Shown here: in pieces, positions 14,325 to 22,688 of the stretch
How the letters are laid out: the number at the start of each line of letters is the position of its first letter
Numbering within the stretch: the stretch's first letter is position 1
DNA from: Clostridia bacterium
GTDB taxonomy: Bacteria; Bacillota; Clostridia; Oscillospirales; CAG-272
Direction: 5' to 3'
Assembly (NCBI GenBank): GCA_017445085.1
Contig: JAFSUT010000055.1
Location: forward strand, 1-34,699
DNA length: 34,699 bases
The notes under the pieces: generated by a model
What the model was told of the DNA's origin: nothing
Seen by the model: only the letters and a program-made list of their open reading frames with translations
Database searches by the model: none
Made by a program: the position numbers and the translations under genes

Positions 14325-15377
14325 TTACGGCGCCCGATATTCGGAAAAGCCATCGGTGCAGAGGATCTCCCCCTCCGGCAAGATCCACATCGCCTCGGCA
14401 TACGGTATAGAGGAGATCAACTTTTGCCCGTCCGCATACGGCAGGATAAAGCACGCGGTGGAAAGAAGATCCGCCGCCCCGGCGTCGGGCGCGATCACCG
14501 ACACGGACAAATACCGCCGCGCGGGCATCAGATCCTCCGGCGAGATGATATGCCCGTACTGCACACCGTCCACCGTAAAGGTGCGCAAATCATTGCCGCT
14601 TGTAGCGACCGCCGCGTCCGCCGTCGCAAGTTTTGCGGCGTAGCCGTCCGCGCCGAGCGCCTGCGGCTGTGCAACGCCGCAGACCCACGCACTGCCGTCC
14701 CCCTTGGTGCCGACCGTGCGGATATTGCCGCCGAAATCAAGCGCAAAGTTCGTATAGCCGTTTGCGATCAGCACTTTTGCCGTATGCTCCTCGGCATATC
14801 CCTTGGCATACGCGCCGACGTCCAGCGACATTTCCCCGTCCCGCAAAAAGACCGTTTCGTTTTCAAAATCCAGCACGACGTCGTCGGGATCGCAATGCGC
14901 CGCCGCCGCTTGCAACTCACTTTGCGGCGGGAGTGCTGCGGCATCCGGCTGCGCGTTTGCCGCCGTGCGATAGGTATGCCAAAGCGAAAGCACGCTGCCA
15001 AACGCAATATTGACGCTCCCCTCCGTCGCCGCGCAAAGCTGCAGCGCCGACGAAAGGAAATCAAGCAGTTCCCTCTCCACTTTGACCGGCGCTTCGCCAG
15101 CGCGAAGGTTGACGGTGCAGAGATTGTTCATCCCCTCGTATTCGTGATAAATATCAAATCGCCGATGGTCGGCGGTCATCGTTTCCAGCGCAAGCGCGTA
15201 CAGGCGGTCAAATTCTTCGGGCGAGCCGGTATAGGCGCTGACCGTGCAGACGGTATCAAAGCAGTCAAAGGTCGAGCGGCTGTAAAGTCTTTTCCCCGCG
15301 CCGCACCCGCAAAGCGGCAACAGAAAAAGCAGAGCGCACGCCGCCGCTGCCCACCGCCGCAAAATCTGTTTTTGCAT
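14325..15377 (-). CDS. apbE: FAD:protein FMN transferase (ApbE), lipoprotein
   Basis: The product has 350 residues. ATG 15377 is preferred because a purine-rich site (AAGGGGGG) precedes it and a lipoprotein signal follows at once; the further upstream start overlaps the promoter. The signal is MQKQILRRWAAAACALLFLL then PLCGC, so the mature protein would be tethered outside the membrane by its Cys. ApbE moves FMN from FAD onto Thr/Ser of flavoproteins such as RnfG and RnfD. Family motifs seen: FDTVCTVSAY near the mature start, SVNIAFGSVLSLW, LDVGAYAKGYAEE, NFALDFGGNI, and HIISPEDLMP late. Its targets are probably encoded in the rnf operon 2.4 kb away. Confidence 0.93.
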   Translation of the reverse strand: MQKQILRRWAAAACALLFLLPLCGCGAGKRLYSRSTFDCFDTVCTVSAYTGSPEEFDRLYALALETMTADHRRFDIYHEYEGMNNLCTVNLRAGEAPVKVERELLDFLSSALQLCAATEGSVNIAFGSVLSLWHTYRTAANAQPDAAALPPQSELQAAAAHCDPDDVVLDFENETVFLRDGEMSLDVGAYAKGYAEEHTAKVLIANGYTNFALDFGGNIRTVGTKGDGSAWVCGVAQPQALGADGYAAKLATADAAVATSGNDLRTFTVDGVQYGHIISPEDLMPARRYLSVSVIAPDAGAADLLSTACFILPYADGQKLISSIPYAEAMWILPEGEILCTDGFSEYRAP

Positions 15378-15410
15378 CTGCCGCCCCCCTTTTTTGACGC
15401 TGTTTTCAAA

Positions 15411-15439
15411 ATTATACCACGCAGGCGGCAAACTGTCAA
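15411..15439 (-). promoter_or_regulatory. Consensus promoter of apbE
   Basis: On the minus strand: TTGACA (15434-15439), 17 nt, TATAAT (15411-15416). It is a perfect SigA-type match 34 nt before the ATG. Confidence 0.85.
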
Positions 15440-15456
15440 ATCAACGCTTTTTTATC

Positions 15457-15485
15457 TTGAAAAAATCCGGAATAACTGCTATACT
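15457..15485 (+). promoter_or_regulatory. Promoter of the zinc-ribbon membrane protein
   Basis: TTGAAA (15457-15462), 17 nt, TATACT (15480-15485), 42 nt before ATG 15528. It is arranged back to back with the apbE promoter. Confidence 0.75.
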
Positions 15486-15527
15486 GTTTGCAGTACAAAC
15501 AAATTTTCAGGCAAGGAGCGTGTTTTT

Positions 15528-17612
15528 ATGGCAAAATTCTGCCCGAACTGCGGCAGTCCGCTTTCCGAGGGGACAAAATTCTGTCCCTCCTGCGGTACGC
15601 CCGCACCGCAACCCGCGCCGCAACCGCAAACCTATCAACAACCGCAGCCGACGTATCAGCAGCCGCAACCGACATATCAGCAACCTGCGTATCAACAGCC
15701 GCAACCGACCTATCAGCAACCTGCGTATCAGCAGCCGATGCAAGCGCCGACGCCCGCAAAGAAAAAAGGCAAGGACGGCCGCATCGCCGTCGTCGCGCTT
15801 GTGCTTGTCGCGGCGATCGTCGCTTCAATTTTCCTACTGCCGTTTGGCAAAAAGAATCCCGACATCATCTGCGTAGAGGTGCTTTTCCCGAAGGCGACGC
15901 CCGAGGAGGGCGTGATGAATCTTGCCGCGTCCGCCTCAATCAACGCCTACCTTGCCGCAAGAGCCTCGCTCGATATGCTCGCCGCGTACGAGGACAACGG
16001 GATCGATGCGGACAACGCAAAAGAGTTTTCCACCCTTTTGGAAAACACGCTGCAGCTCTTTGAAGACGCCGAAAAGTACGCAGCCTTTACGGACGAGGCG
16101 GCGCAGCAGTATATAAACACCGCAGGGAGCAGCCGCCCGACCTACACGGTGGTCGCCGAGACTTCGTCCGGCGGGCTGATGCTCTCCGCATCCGCTGCGG
16201 AGGACTCCGCCGCCGTCCGCTGGGCAAAGGACATCACGACCACCTTTGACAGCGCGCCCTCCGGCAACCGCCTGCGCACACTTGCCGAGCAACTCGGCAC
16301 CGACGCGCAGCACGCCCGCCTGCAGCTTGTTCAAGCACAAAACATCCTCTCCGGGGCGGCGTATTCCGACTTTGAGAGCACCGCCAACAACTACTATCAG
16401 GCGGCGAAAGTCGCAAAAACGACCGGCACCGCAGCGGGATTTGTGATCGCGGTCGCGGCGGCGCCCGCCGCGGCAACCATCGGCACCGCTGTCAAAGCCG
16501 GCTGTGTGGTCTGCTCGGGCATCAACACGGCGCTGGAAATCGGCGAAACGGCTTCGGTCATCCGCGCAGGCGGCGAAGACACCGACTTTTCGCAGGCGTG
16601 TGCGAAAACCGAGGCGCAGATGGCGCCGGTAACGACGATATTCAACATAGCCAAAGTCGGGCTTGCCGCAAAGGATATGGCAAAACTCGGCGAAACGGTG
16701 GTAAAACAAGGTTATAACGCGCTGAGCGACGCCGAAAAAGCGGCGCTCGGGACAAAGACCTTTGTCGGACTTTCGTTTGGCGCGGGTCAAATCGGCAATT
16801 ATGCTAACTCCGGCAAGATCCTCGGCGGTAGCTTTACCGAAACCAAGGACGGTCTGAAATTTACCCTGCGGGAAACGCTGGTCGGCACGGACGCAAAAAG
16901 CATCAAAAACGTGGAAGAAGTGCTGAAAGAAACCGGCGTCGGCAAAGAAACAAAAGACGCCGCCGTCACGGCGCTGGAGGAAGCAAAAAAAACCGAAGAA
17001 GCCACCGGCGTTTCCGAGATCGGCATTCCGCTGCCTGTTGAAACGCCCGCCCCCGATGACAGAATCCCGCCGGAAATCGGCAAACAACTTATCCGCGCAA
17101 ATCAGGAAACTACACCGGACGACTTTGACATCGACCGGTATCTTGACAGCCTGCGCGAAGTCCTCTACGAACTTTATGCGCGTGAAGAAACGACCGCCGC
17201 CGAGACCGAAGCGCCGCTGCCCGCCGTGGAAACGACCGCCGCAGCCGCACCGGCGGACGACGGAAAGTTATCCCTCTCCAAGGTCGTCGGCACCTACACC
17301 ATCTCGGGGAGCGAAACCTGGATCGACTTTGAGGACAACGATGATTCCTACACCGACAGCGCCACGATCGGCATCAAATTCAGAGATGACGGAAACGGCA
17401 ACATCATCATGGACAGCCCCGAAACCGAAATGAGCTACGGCCCCGTGCATTACGACGCGGAGATCGGCACCTGCAGCTTTGAGGACGAAGACGGGCTTGT
17501 CCTTTACGTCACCTTTACCGCATCCGGCGGCGGAATCTCGGTAAAACTCGGCTATGACCAAGCCTTTGAGAACGGTCACGGCTACGGCTCCTACACCGGT
17601 ACAAAACACTGA
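15528..17612 (+). CDS. Zinc-ribbon, single-pass membrane protein with large outer domain
   Basis: The product has 694 residues. ATG 15528 follows AAGGAG (15513-15518); the frame extends further left only through antisense apbE. Parts in order: a Cys4 zinc ribbon (CPNCG at 5-9, CPSCG at 19-23); a Pro/Gln/Tyr repeat (26-71, units such as PTYQQP and AYQQP); a transmembrane helix (about 85-106); and a long extracytoplasmic part. That part has Ala-rich helices, a glycine-rich hydrophobic stretch (AAGFVIAVAAAPAAATIGTAVKAG region, about 305-330), a Thr/Glu-rich linker and a C-terminal beta domain (about 585-694) like a small barrel. Zinc-ribbon membrane proteins of this kind are common in Clostridia, but their function is unknown. 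It has its own promoter and terminator, so it is monocistronic. Confidence 0.85.
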   Translation: MAKFCPNCGSPLSEGTKFCPSCGTPAPQPAPQPQTYQQPQPTYQQPQPTYQQPAYQQPQPTYQQPAYQQPMQAPTPAKKKGKDGRIAVVALVLVAAIVASIFLLPFGKKNPDIICVEVLFPKATPEEGVMNLAASASINAYLAARASLDMLAAYEDNGIDADNAKEFSTLLENTLQLFEDAEKYAAFTDEAAQQYINTAGSSRPTYTVVAETSSGGLMLSASAAEDSAAVRWAKDITTTFDSAPSGNRLRTLAEQLGTDAQHARLQLVQAQNILSGAAYSDFESTANNYYQAAKVAKTTGTAAGFVIAVAAAPAAATIGTAVKAGCVVCSGINTALEIGETASVIRAGGEDTDFSQACAKTEAQMAPVTTIFNIAKVGLAAKDMAKLGETVVKQGYNALSDAEKAALGTKTFVGLSFGAGQIGNYANSGKILGGSFTETKDGLKFTLRETLVGTDAKSIKNVEEVLKETGVGKETKDAAVTALEEAKKTEEATGVSEIGIPLPVETPAPDDRIPPEIGKQLIRANQETTPDDFDIDRYLDSLREVLYELYAREETTAAETEAPLPAVETTAAAAPADDGKLSLSKVVGTYTISGSETWIDFEDNDDSYTDSATIGIKFRDDGNGNIIMDSPETEMSYGPVHYDAEIGTCSFEDEDGLVLYVTFTASGGGISVKLGYDQAFENGHGYGSYTGTKH

Positions 17613-17622
17613 TCCTGATTTC

Positions 17623-17665
17623 GGACTGCCCCCGCTGTTTTCGCGGCGGGCAGTCCTCTTTTTTT
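17623..17665 (+). terminator. Intrinsic terminator
   Basis: GGACTGCCC (17623-17631) pairs with GGGCAGTCC (17648-17656), with an inner CCGC/GCGG pair, followed by TCTTTTTTT. Confidence 0.88.
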
Positions 17666-17699
17666 GAGATTTTCTCACTTTTTTACACACCGTAACGGG

Positions 17700-17728
17700 T
17701 TGACTTTTCGGCGCGTTGATTGTATAAT
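17700..17728 (+). promoter_or_regulatory. Promoter of the rnf operon
   Basis: TTGACT (17700-17705), 17 nt, TATAAT (17723-17728), 39 nt before the rnfC start. No riboswitch or operator is obvious in the short leader. Confidence 0.8.
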
Positions 17729-17767
17729 AACTATGTTTGTATATCGTAAAGGAAAGAGGTTGTTTGT

Positions 17768-19105
17768 ATGTCCCTGTTCGGCATCCGCGGTATTCACGTC
17801 CCGCACCGAAAAAACACAGCCGGTATGTCCCCGATCCGCTTTTGTGACGTCAAGGAAGTGATCCTCCCGACCGTGCAGCACATCGGCGCGCCGGCAAAAC
17901 CGGTCGTCAAAGTCGGCGACGTCGTTGCCGTCGGCGATTTGGTTGCCGAGGCCGGCGGTTTTGTATCCTCGCCGATCTACGCGCCCGTGTCCGGCACCGT
18001 AAAGAAAATCGAGGATTTTTTGCTTTCAAACGGCAGTTACGCCCCCGCGATCGTGATCGAATCCGACCGTGAAATGCGCGTGTCCGACCGTATTACGCCG
18101 CCCGACGTCCACGACTTTGACAGTTTTATCACCGCGGTCGGCAAGAGCGGTCTTGTCGGACTCGGCGGCGCCGGATTTCCCACCCACGTCAAACTCGCCG
18201 TCAAGGATCCGTCCAAAATCGACGCCGTGATCCTCAACGGCGCCGAGTGCGAACCCTACATCACCAGCGACACGGTCACTATGACCGAGCACGCCGCGGA
18301 TATTGCCGAGGGCATCACCCTGCTCCGGCGTTATCTCGGCGTCAAGAAGGTCATCGTCGCCATCGAAAAGAACAAACCTGCCGCCATCCGCAAGATGCAG
18401 GAACTTGCCGCTTCAAATCCCATCGTAAACGTCAAGATCCTCCCGTCCGTCTATCCGCAAGGCGGCGAAAAGGTGCTGATCTACAACACCGTCGGCAGGA
18501 TCGTCCCCGAGGGGAAACTGCCGCTGGACGTCGGGGTCATCGTCCTCAACGTCACCTCGCTCGCCTTTATCGCCCGCTACATCAAAACCGGAATGCCGCT
18601 GGTGGAAAAATGCGTCACCGTGGACGGCAGCGCCGTCGCCGCACCGAAAAACGTGATCGTCCCCATCGGCACGCCGATGAAAGACGTTTTTGCCTTTTGC
18701 GGCGGCTTTTGCGCCGCGCCGAAAAAGATCCTGTACGGCGGTCCGATGATGGGCATTGCCGTACCAAACGCCGAGCAGCCGATCCTCAAAAACACCAACG
18801 CGATCCTTGCGTTTGACGAAAAAGACGCCGTCCTCCCGCGGGAGACCAACTGCCTGCATTGCGGCAAGTGCCAAAGCACCTGCCCCCTGCGCTTGAATCC
18901 GCCCGCCATCGCAGACGCCCTCGCCCGCGGCGACGGCAAACTCCTCTACGATCTGCGGGTCAATCTCTGCATGGAATGCGGTGCGTGTGCATTTGTCTGC
19001 CCGGCAAGGCGCCAGCTGGTACAGCGCCACAAACTTGCAAAGGGCGTACTTAAAAAATATCAAACCGAACTTGCACAGAAAAAGGAGGAACAAAGCCGTG
19101 GATAA
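17768..19105 (+). CDS. rnfC: Rnf complex subunit C (NADH-binding, Fe-S)
   Basis: The product has 445 residues. RnfC is the peripheral subunit of the Rnf ferredoxin:NAD+ oxidoreductase that takes or gives electrons at NAD(H)/FMN; the complex couples this to Na+ or H+ transport. The flavin/NAD-binding segment GLVGLGGAGFPTHVK (about 121-135) and EGxEPYITSD-like NGAECEPYITSD (about 158-169) are present. Two 4Fe-4S motifs lie near the end: C362-x2-C365-x2-C368-x3-C372-P and C401-x2-C404-x2-C407-x3-C411-P. ATG 17768 follows AAAGGAAAGAGG. It is the first gene of the C-D-G-E-A-B operon and overlaps rnfD by 8 nt. Confidence 0.96.
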   Translation: MSLFGIRGIHVPHRKNTAGMSPIRFCDVKEVILPTVQHIGAPAKPVVKVGDVVAVGDLVAEAGGFVSSPIYAPVSGTVKKIEDFLLSNGSYAPAIVIESDREMRVSDRITPPDVHDFDSFITAVGKSGLVGLGGAGFPTHVKLAVKDPSKIDAVILNGAECEPYITSDTVTMTEHAADIAEGITLLRRYLGVKKVIVAIEKNKPAAIRKMQELAASNPIVNVKILPSVYPQGGEKVLIYNTVGRIVPEGKLPLDVGVIVLNVTSLAFIARYIKTGMPLVEKCVTVDGSAVAAPKNVIVPIGTPMKDVFAFCGGFCAAPKKILYGGPMMGIAVPNAEQPILKNTNAILAFDEKDAVLPRETNCLHCGKCQSTCPLRLNPPAIADALARGDGKLLYDLRVNLCMECGACAFVCPARRQLVQRHKLAKGVLKKYQTELAQKKEEQSRG

Positions 19106-20039
19106 TCAAAATCTCATCGTCTCGGTTTCTCCGCATATCCGCACGGCGCGCTCCACACGCAGCCTGATGCTGGAGGTCATTTTCGCGCTCCTGCCCGCCG
19201 CCGCCGTCGGCGTCGTCTTCTTCGGGCTGTACGCGCTGGCGCTGCTCCTGTCCACCACGGCAGCCGCCGTCCTCTTTGAATATCTCTATAACCGCCTGAC
19301 CAAAAAGCCGCTCACTATCGGCGACTGTTCCGCCGCCCTGACAGGGCTGCTCCTTGCGATGAATCTGCCGGCGACCACACCGATCTGGCAGGCGGTCCTC
19401 GGCGCCGCCATCGCCATCGTCATCGTCAAGATGCTGTTTGGCGGTCTCGGCTACAATTTCGCCAACCCCGCCATCACCGCCCGCATCATTTTGATGATCG
19501 CCTTTACCGACAGCGTCGGCGCCGCCGTCTTTCCGCGCGGGGTCGACCTCGTATCCACCGCCACGCCGCTTGCCGAACTCAAAACGGGCAGTATGCCGAG
19601 CGTTTCGCTCCTTGATCTCTTTCTCGGCAGATGCGGCGGCGCGCTCGGCGAGACCTGCGCGCTTGCGCTGCTGATCGGCGGCGTATACCTCATCGCCCGC
19701 AAGATCATCACCTGGCACACGCCGGTCGCCTTTATCGGCACGGTCTTTCTCGGTTCTTATCTCCGCACGGGCACGATCGAGGGGGCGCTTGCCTACACGC
19801 TCAGCGGCGGACTCTTCCTCGGCGCCTTCTTTATGGCGACCGACTACGTCACCACGCCGAGCACCAAGTGGGGGCGCACGATCTTCGGCTTTGGCTGCGG
19901 ACTTTTGACCCTGCTCATCCGCTTCTACGGCGCGTATCCCGAGGGCGTGTCCTTCTCGATCCTCCTTATGAACATCCTGACGCCGTATATCGAGCATTGG
20001 ACGCTGGAGCGTCCGCGGGGAGGTGTGGCACATGAATAA
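19098..20039 (+). CDS. rnfD: Rnf complex subunit D (flavinylated membrane subunit)
   Basis: The product has 313 residues. A GTG start at 19098 is preferred because AAAGGAGG (19081-19088) lies 9 nt upstream; the longer frame reads back into rnfC. It is an integral membrane protein with about nine or ten helices. The sequence DLVSTATPL (150-158) matches the covalent-FMN site of RnfD/NqrB, with T156 as the expected acceptor. GYNFANPAITARI (118-130) and the TDYVTTPSTKWGRTIFG loop are typical of the family. Its end overlaps rnfG by 8 nt. Confidence 0.95.
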   Translation: MDNQNLIVSVSPHIRTARSTRSLMLEVIFALLPAAAVGVVFFGLYALALLLSTTAAAVLFEYLYNRLTKKPLTIGDCSAALTGLLLAMNLPATTPIWQAVLGAAIAIVIVKMLFGGLGYNFANPAITARIILMIAFTDSVGAAVFPRGVDLVSTATPLAELKTGSMPSVSLLDLFLGRCGGALGETCALALLIGGVYLIARKIITWHTPVAFIGTVFLGSYLRTGTIEGALAYTLSGGLFLGAFFMATDYVTTPSTKWGRTIFGFGCGLLTLLIRFYGAYPEGVSFSILLMNILTPYIEHWTLERPRGGVAHE

Positions 20040-20553
20040 CCGCGCAAAAAGCATCCTCGTTTTAACGCTCATCTGCCTGATCGTGACCGCGCTGCTCGCC
20101 TTTGTCAACCTCGTCACCGCGCCGGTCATTGAAGAAAGCAACGCGCAAAAGGTGCAAAACTCCCTGCGGAGCGCACTCCCCGCCGCCGACGGTTTTGTCG
20201 CGCTTGACCTGACCGGCGATATGCCCACCACCGTCACCGGCGTTTATCAAGCCGAAAACGGCAGCGGCTACGCGGTCACGCTGAAAACGAAGTCCCAGTA
20301 CAGCTCGGATAAAATGGGGCTGACGGTCGGCATCGGTGCCGACGGAAAGATCGCAGGCATCGTTTTGACCTCGTACTACGAGTCCAAGGACTTCGGCAAG
20401 GAAAGCTATCCGAAAACCTATCTTGACGCCGACGCGGACACCTATGCGTCCGTTTCCCTCGTTTCGGGCGTCACCTATTCCTCCACGGCGTTTCGCAACG
20501 CCGTCGGCGACGCTTTTACGGCGTATCAGATCATAAAGGAGGCCGCACAATGA
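20032..20553 (+). CDS. rnfG: Rnf complex subunit G (FMN-bearing)
   Basis: The product has 173 residues. ATG 20032 is chosen because GGGGAGG lies 8 nt upstream; the GTG at 20023 overlaps that site. One N-terminal membrane helix (about 8-30) holds an outer FMN-binding domain. The FMN attachment motif is SGVTYSS (145-151), with T148 the expected acceptor; the usual form is SGAT, so Val replaces Ala. FMN would be attached by ApbE. The stop overlaps rnfE (ATGA). The protein is shorter than many RnfG proteins (about 190-210 residues), but the motif is complete. Confidence 0.94.
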   Translation: MNNRAKSILVLTLICLIVTALLAFVNLVTAPVIEESNAQKVQNSLRSALPAADGFVALDLTGDMPTTVTGVYQAENGSGYAVTLKTKSQYSSDKMGLTVGIGADGKIAGIVLTSYYESKDFGKESYPKTYLDADADTYASVSLVSGVTYSSTAFRNAVGDAFTAYQIIKEAAQ

Positions 20554-21242
20554 GCAAAACTCAAATTTTCATCAAAGGACTGATCAAGGAAAATCCCGTC
20601 CTCGTGCTGGTCCTCGGCACCTGCCCGACCCTCGCCACCACGACGAGCGTTATCTCGGCGCTTGCGATGGGGCTTGCGGCGACCGCCGTTTTGGTCTGCT
20701 CCAACATGGCGATCTCCGCCTTGCGCAAAATCATCCCCGACACGGTGCGCATCCCCTGCTACATCGTCGTCATCGCCGGTTTTGTGACCGTCGTTTCGAT
20801 GCTGATGCAGGCGTTTTTGCCCGATCTTTACGAAATGCTCGGCGTGTATCTTGCGCTCATCGTCGTCAACTGCATCATCCTCGGGCGCGCCGAGATGTTT
20901 GCCCGCAAAAACACGGTCGGCGACTCTGCGCTGGACGGACTCGGCATGGGCTTTGGCTTTACCCTTGCCCTGCTTGCCATGTCCACCGTGCGCGAACTCT
21001 TCGGGAGCGGCACGTGGGCGGGATACGCGATCCCCTATCTCGCAAACTTCAAGATCCCGATCCTGACCCAGGCGCCCGGCGGGTTCTTCGTCTTCGGGCT
21101 TCTGATCGCCACCGTCGCCGCCCTCACCTCGGGCGAGTACCCGAAGAAGAACTCCTTTGACTGTGAGGGCTGCCCAAATGCAAAATTCTGCGGCAGGGAC
21201 GTCTGCGCGGAAAAAGAAAGCGAGGAAAACGCCCATGCTTAA
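20550..21242 (+). CDS. rnfE: Rnf complex subunit E
   Basis: The product has 230 residues; ATG 20550 follows AAAGGAGG and overlaps the rnfG stop. It is an integral membrane subunit with six helices that, with RnfA, forms the core holding the intramembrane Fe-S cluster. LGTCPTLATTTSV (22-34) and VNCIILGRAEMFA (about 106-118) carry the conserved Cys ligands. After the last helix there is a cytoplasmic tail with four cysteines in the order C-x2-C-x5-C-x4-C (FDCEGCPNAKFCGRDVC), which E. coli-type RsxE does not have, as far as I recall. It overlaps rnfA by 8 nt. Confidence 0.95.
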   Translation: MSKTQIFIKGLIKENPVLVLVLGTCPTLATTTSVISALAMGLAATAVLVCSNMAISALRKIIPDTVRIPCYIVVIAGFVTVVSMLMQAFLPDLYEMLGVYLALIVVNCIILGRAEMFARKNTVGDSALDGLGMGFGFTLALLAMSTVRELFGSGTWAGYAIPYLANFKIPILTQAPGGFFVFGLLIATVAALTSGEYPKKNSFDCEGCPNAKFCGRDVCAEKESEENAHA

Positions 21243-21837
21243 AACGCTTTTATCTATTTTGCTTGCGTCGGTAATTGTCAACAACTACGTCCTCTCCAAG
21301 TTCCTCGGTATCTGTCCGTTTCTCGGCGTATCCAAAAAAATCGACCAGGCCACCGGCATGGGACTTGCCGTCATCTTCGTCATGCTCCTTGCCACCGCGG
21401 CGACCTGGCCGCTGCAAACCTATCTGCTGGCGCCAAATGGACTTGAATATCTGCAAACCATCGTCTTTATCCTCGTCATTGCGGCGCTGGTACAATTTGT
21501 GGAGATCGCGCTGAAAAAATACGCCCCCGCCCTGCACCGCTCACTCGGCGTATATCTGCCGCTGATCACCACAAACTGCGCCGTCCTCGGTGTCACGCTC
21601 AACAACATCTCGGACGGCTACGGCTTTATCGAATCCATGGTGTCCTCGCTCGGCTGCGGGCTTGGCTTTCTGCTTGCCATGGTGCTGTTTGCAGGCGTGC
21701 GCAGCCGCGTGGAAAAAGCGATCCCGCCCGTCGCGTTTCGCGGCATTCCGATCACCCTGATCTCGGCGTCGATCGTATCGCTGTCCTTTTACGGCTTTGC
21801 AGGCGTTGTGGATAACCTGTTCGGAGGTGCGCTCTGA
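21235..21837 (+). CDS. rnfA: Rnf complex subunit A
   Basis: The product has 200 residues, of normal length. ATG 21235 has GAGG upstream and overlaps the rnfE stop. It has six membrane helices; NNYVLSKFLGICPFLGVSKK (16-35) and ITTNCAVLGVTL (about 115-126) are the two half-site motifs whose cysteines bind the intramembrane 2Fe-2S cluster together with RnfE. Its stop overlaps rnfB by one base. Confidence 0.97.
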   Translation: MLKTLLSILLASVIVNNYVLSKFLGICPFLGVSKKIDQATGMGLAVIFVMLLATAATWPLQTYLLAPNGLEYLQTIVFILVIAALVQFVEIALKKYAPALHRSLGVYLPLITTNCAVLGVTLNNISDGYGFIESMVSSLGCGLGFLLAMVLFAGVRSRVEKAIPPVAFRGIPITLISASIVSLSFYGFAGVVDNLFGGAL

Positions 21838-22643
21838 TGTCACAAATTTTATTTGCCGCCGGCGCGCTTGCCGCCATCGGGCTTGTCCTTGCGGTCATCC
21901 TCACGCTTGCCGATCGTTTTATGGGCATCAAAACCAACGAAAAAGAGGCAAAGATCCGCGAGTGCCTGCCCGGCGCTAACTGCGGGATGTGCGGCTTTTC
22001 CGGCTGTGACGGCTACGCCCACGCGCTTGCCGAAACGCCCGGCGTAAAACCAAATCTCTGCCGCCCCGGCGGGCAGATCGCCACAGAAAAGATCGCGTCC
22101 ATCCTCGGCGTCCGCGCCGAGTACGTTGAACCGATGGTCGCCTTTGTCCATTGCGGCGGCGACTGCGGTAAAAACGGCAAAAAAGAATCCTACGCGGGGC
22201 TTTCCACCTGCGCCGGCGCAAAGATGCTCTACGGCGGGGAGGGCGCGTGCGTGTACGGATGCATCGGCTACGGTGACTGCCGCTCCGCCTGCAACTATCA
22301 AGCCATCTGCATTGAAAACGGCATCGCCCATATCGACGCGCGAAAGTGCGTCGGATGCGGCGCCTGCGCCGAGGTCTGCCCGAGTCACGTCATCAGCGTC
22401 ATTCCGAAACTCGCGGTGCCTGCCGTGGCTTGTTCCAATCACGAAAAGGGCGCGGTCACACGCAAAAAATGCAGCGGCGGCTGCATCGGGTGTATGAAGT
22501 GCCAAAAAAACTGTCCCGTCGGCGCCATCACGGTGGTGAACAACTGCGCGCAAATCGACTATGAAAAATGCACGCGCTGCCGCGGATGCGTGGAACTCTG
22601 CCCCGTCGGCTGTATCGAGGTCCTCAATACAGATCTGAAATAA
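21837..22643 (+). CDS. rnfB: Rnf complex subunit B (polyferredoxin)
   Basis: The product has 268 residues. It is anchored by one N-terminal helix (about 5-25) and receives electrons from ferredoxin. Iron-sulfur motifs: the RnfB-type C49-x2-C52-x4-C57-x17-C75 cluster, a middle region with eight cysteines (106-158) as in clostridial RnfB, then three ferredoxin-type motifs starting at C171, C216 and C245, each C-x2-C-x2-C-x3-CP. It ends the operon. The start (TGATG) is coupled to rnfA. Confidence 0.96.
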   Translation: MSQILFAAGALAAIGLVLAVILTLADRFMGIKTNEKEAKIRECLPGANCGMCGFSGCDGYAHALAETPGVKPNLCRPGGQIATEKIASILGVRAEYVEPMVAFVHCGGDCGKNGKKESYAGLSTCAGAKMLYGGEGACVYGCIGYGDCRSACNYQAICIENGIAHIDARKCVGCGACAEVCPSHVISVIPKLAVPAVACSNHEKGAVTRKKCSGGCIGCMKCQKNCPVGAITVVNNCAQIDYEKCTRCRGCVELCPVGCIEVLNTDLK

Positions 22644-22647
22644 ACAA

Positions 22648-22672
22648 GCGGCGCACGACGTGCGCCGCCTTT
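22648..22672 (+). terminator. Hairpin between rnfB and mutT
   Basis: GCGGCGCAC (22648-22656) pairs with GTGCGCCGC (22660-22668) and is followed only by CTTT. The stem is strong but the T-run is weak, so partial read-through into mutT-mntP is likely. Confidence 0.55.
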
Positions 22673-22688
22673 CCATGGAGGTATCCGC

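Noticed and set aside
14424..15527. Long N-terminal extension of the zinc-ribbon protein
   Set aside because: The extension is antisense to apbE, is highly basic and has no ribosome site; CPNCG begins right after ATG 15528, which has AAGGAG and its own promoter.
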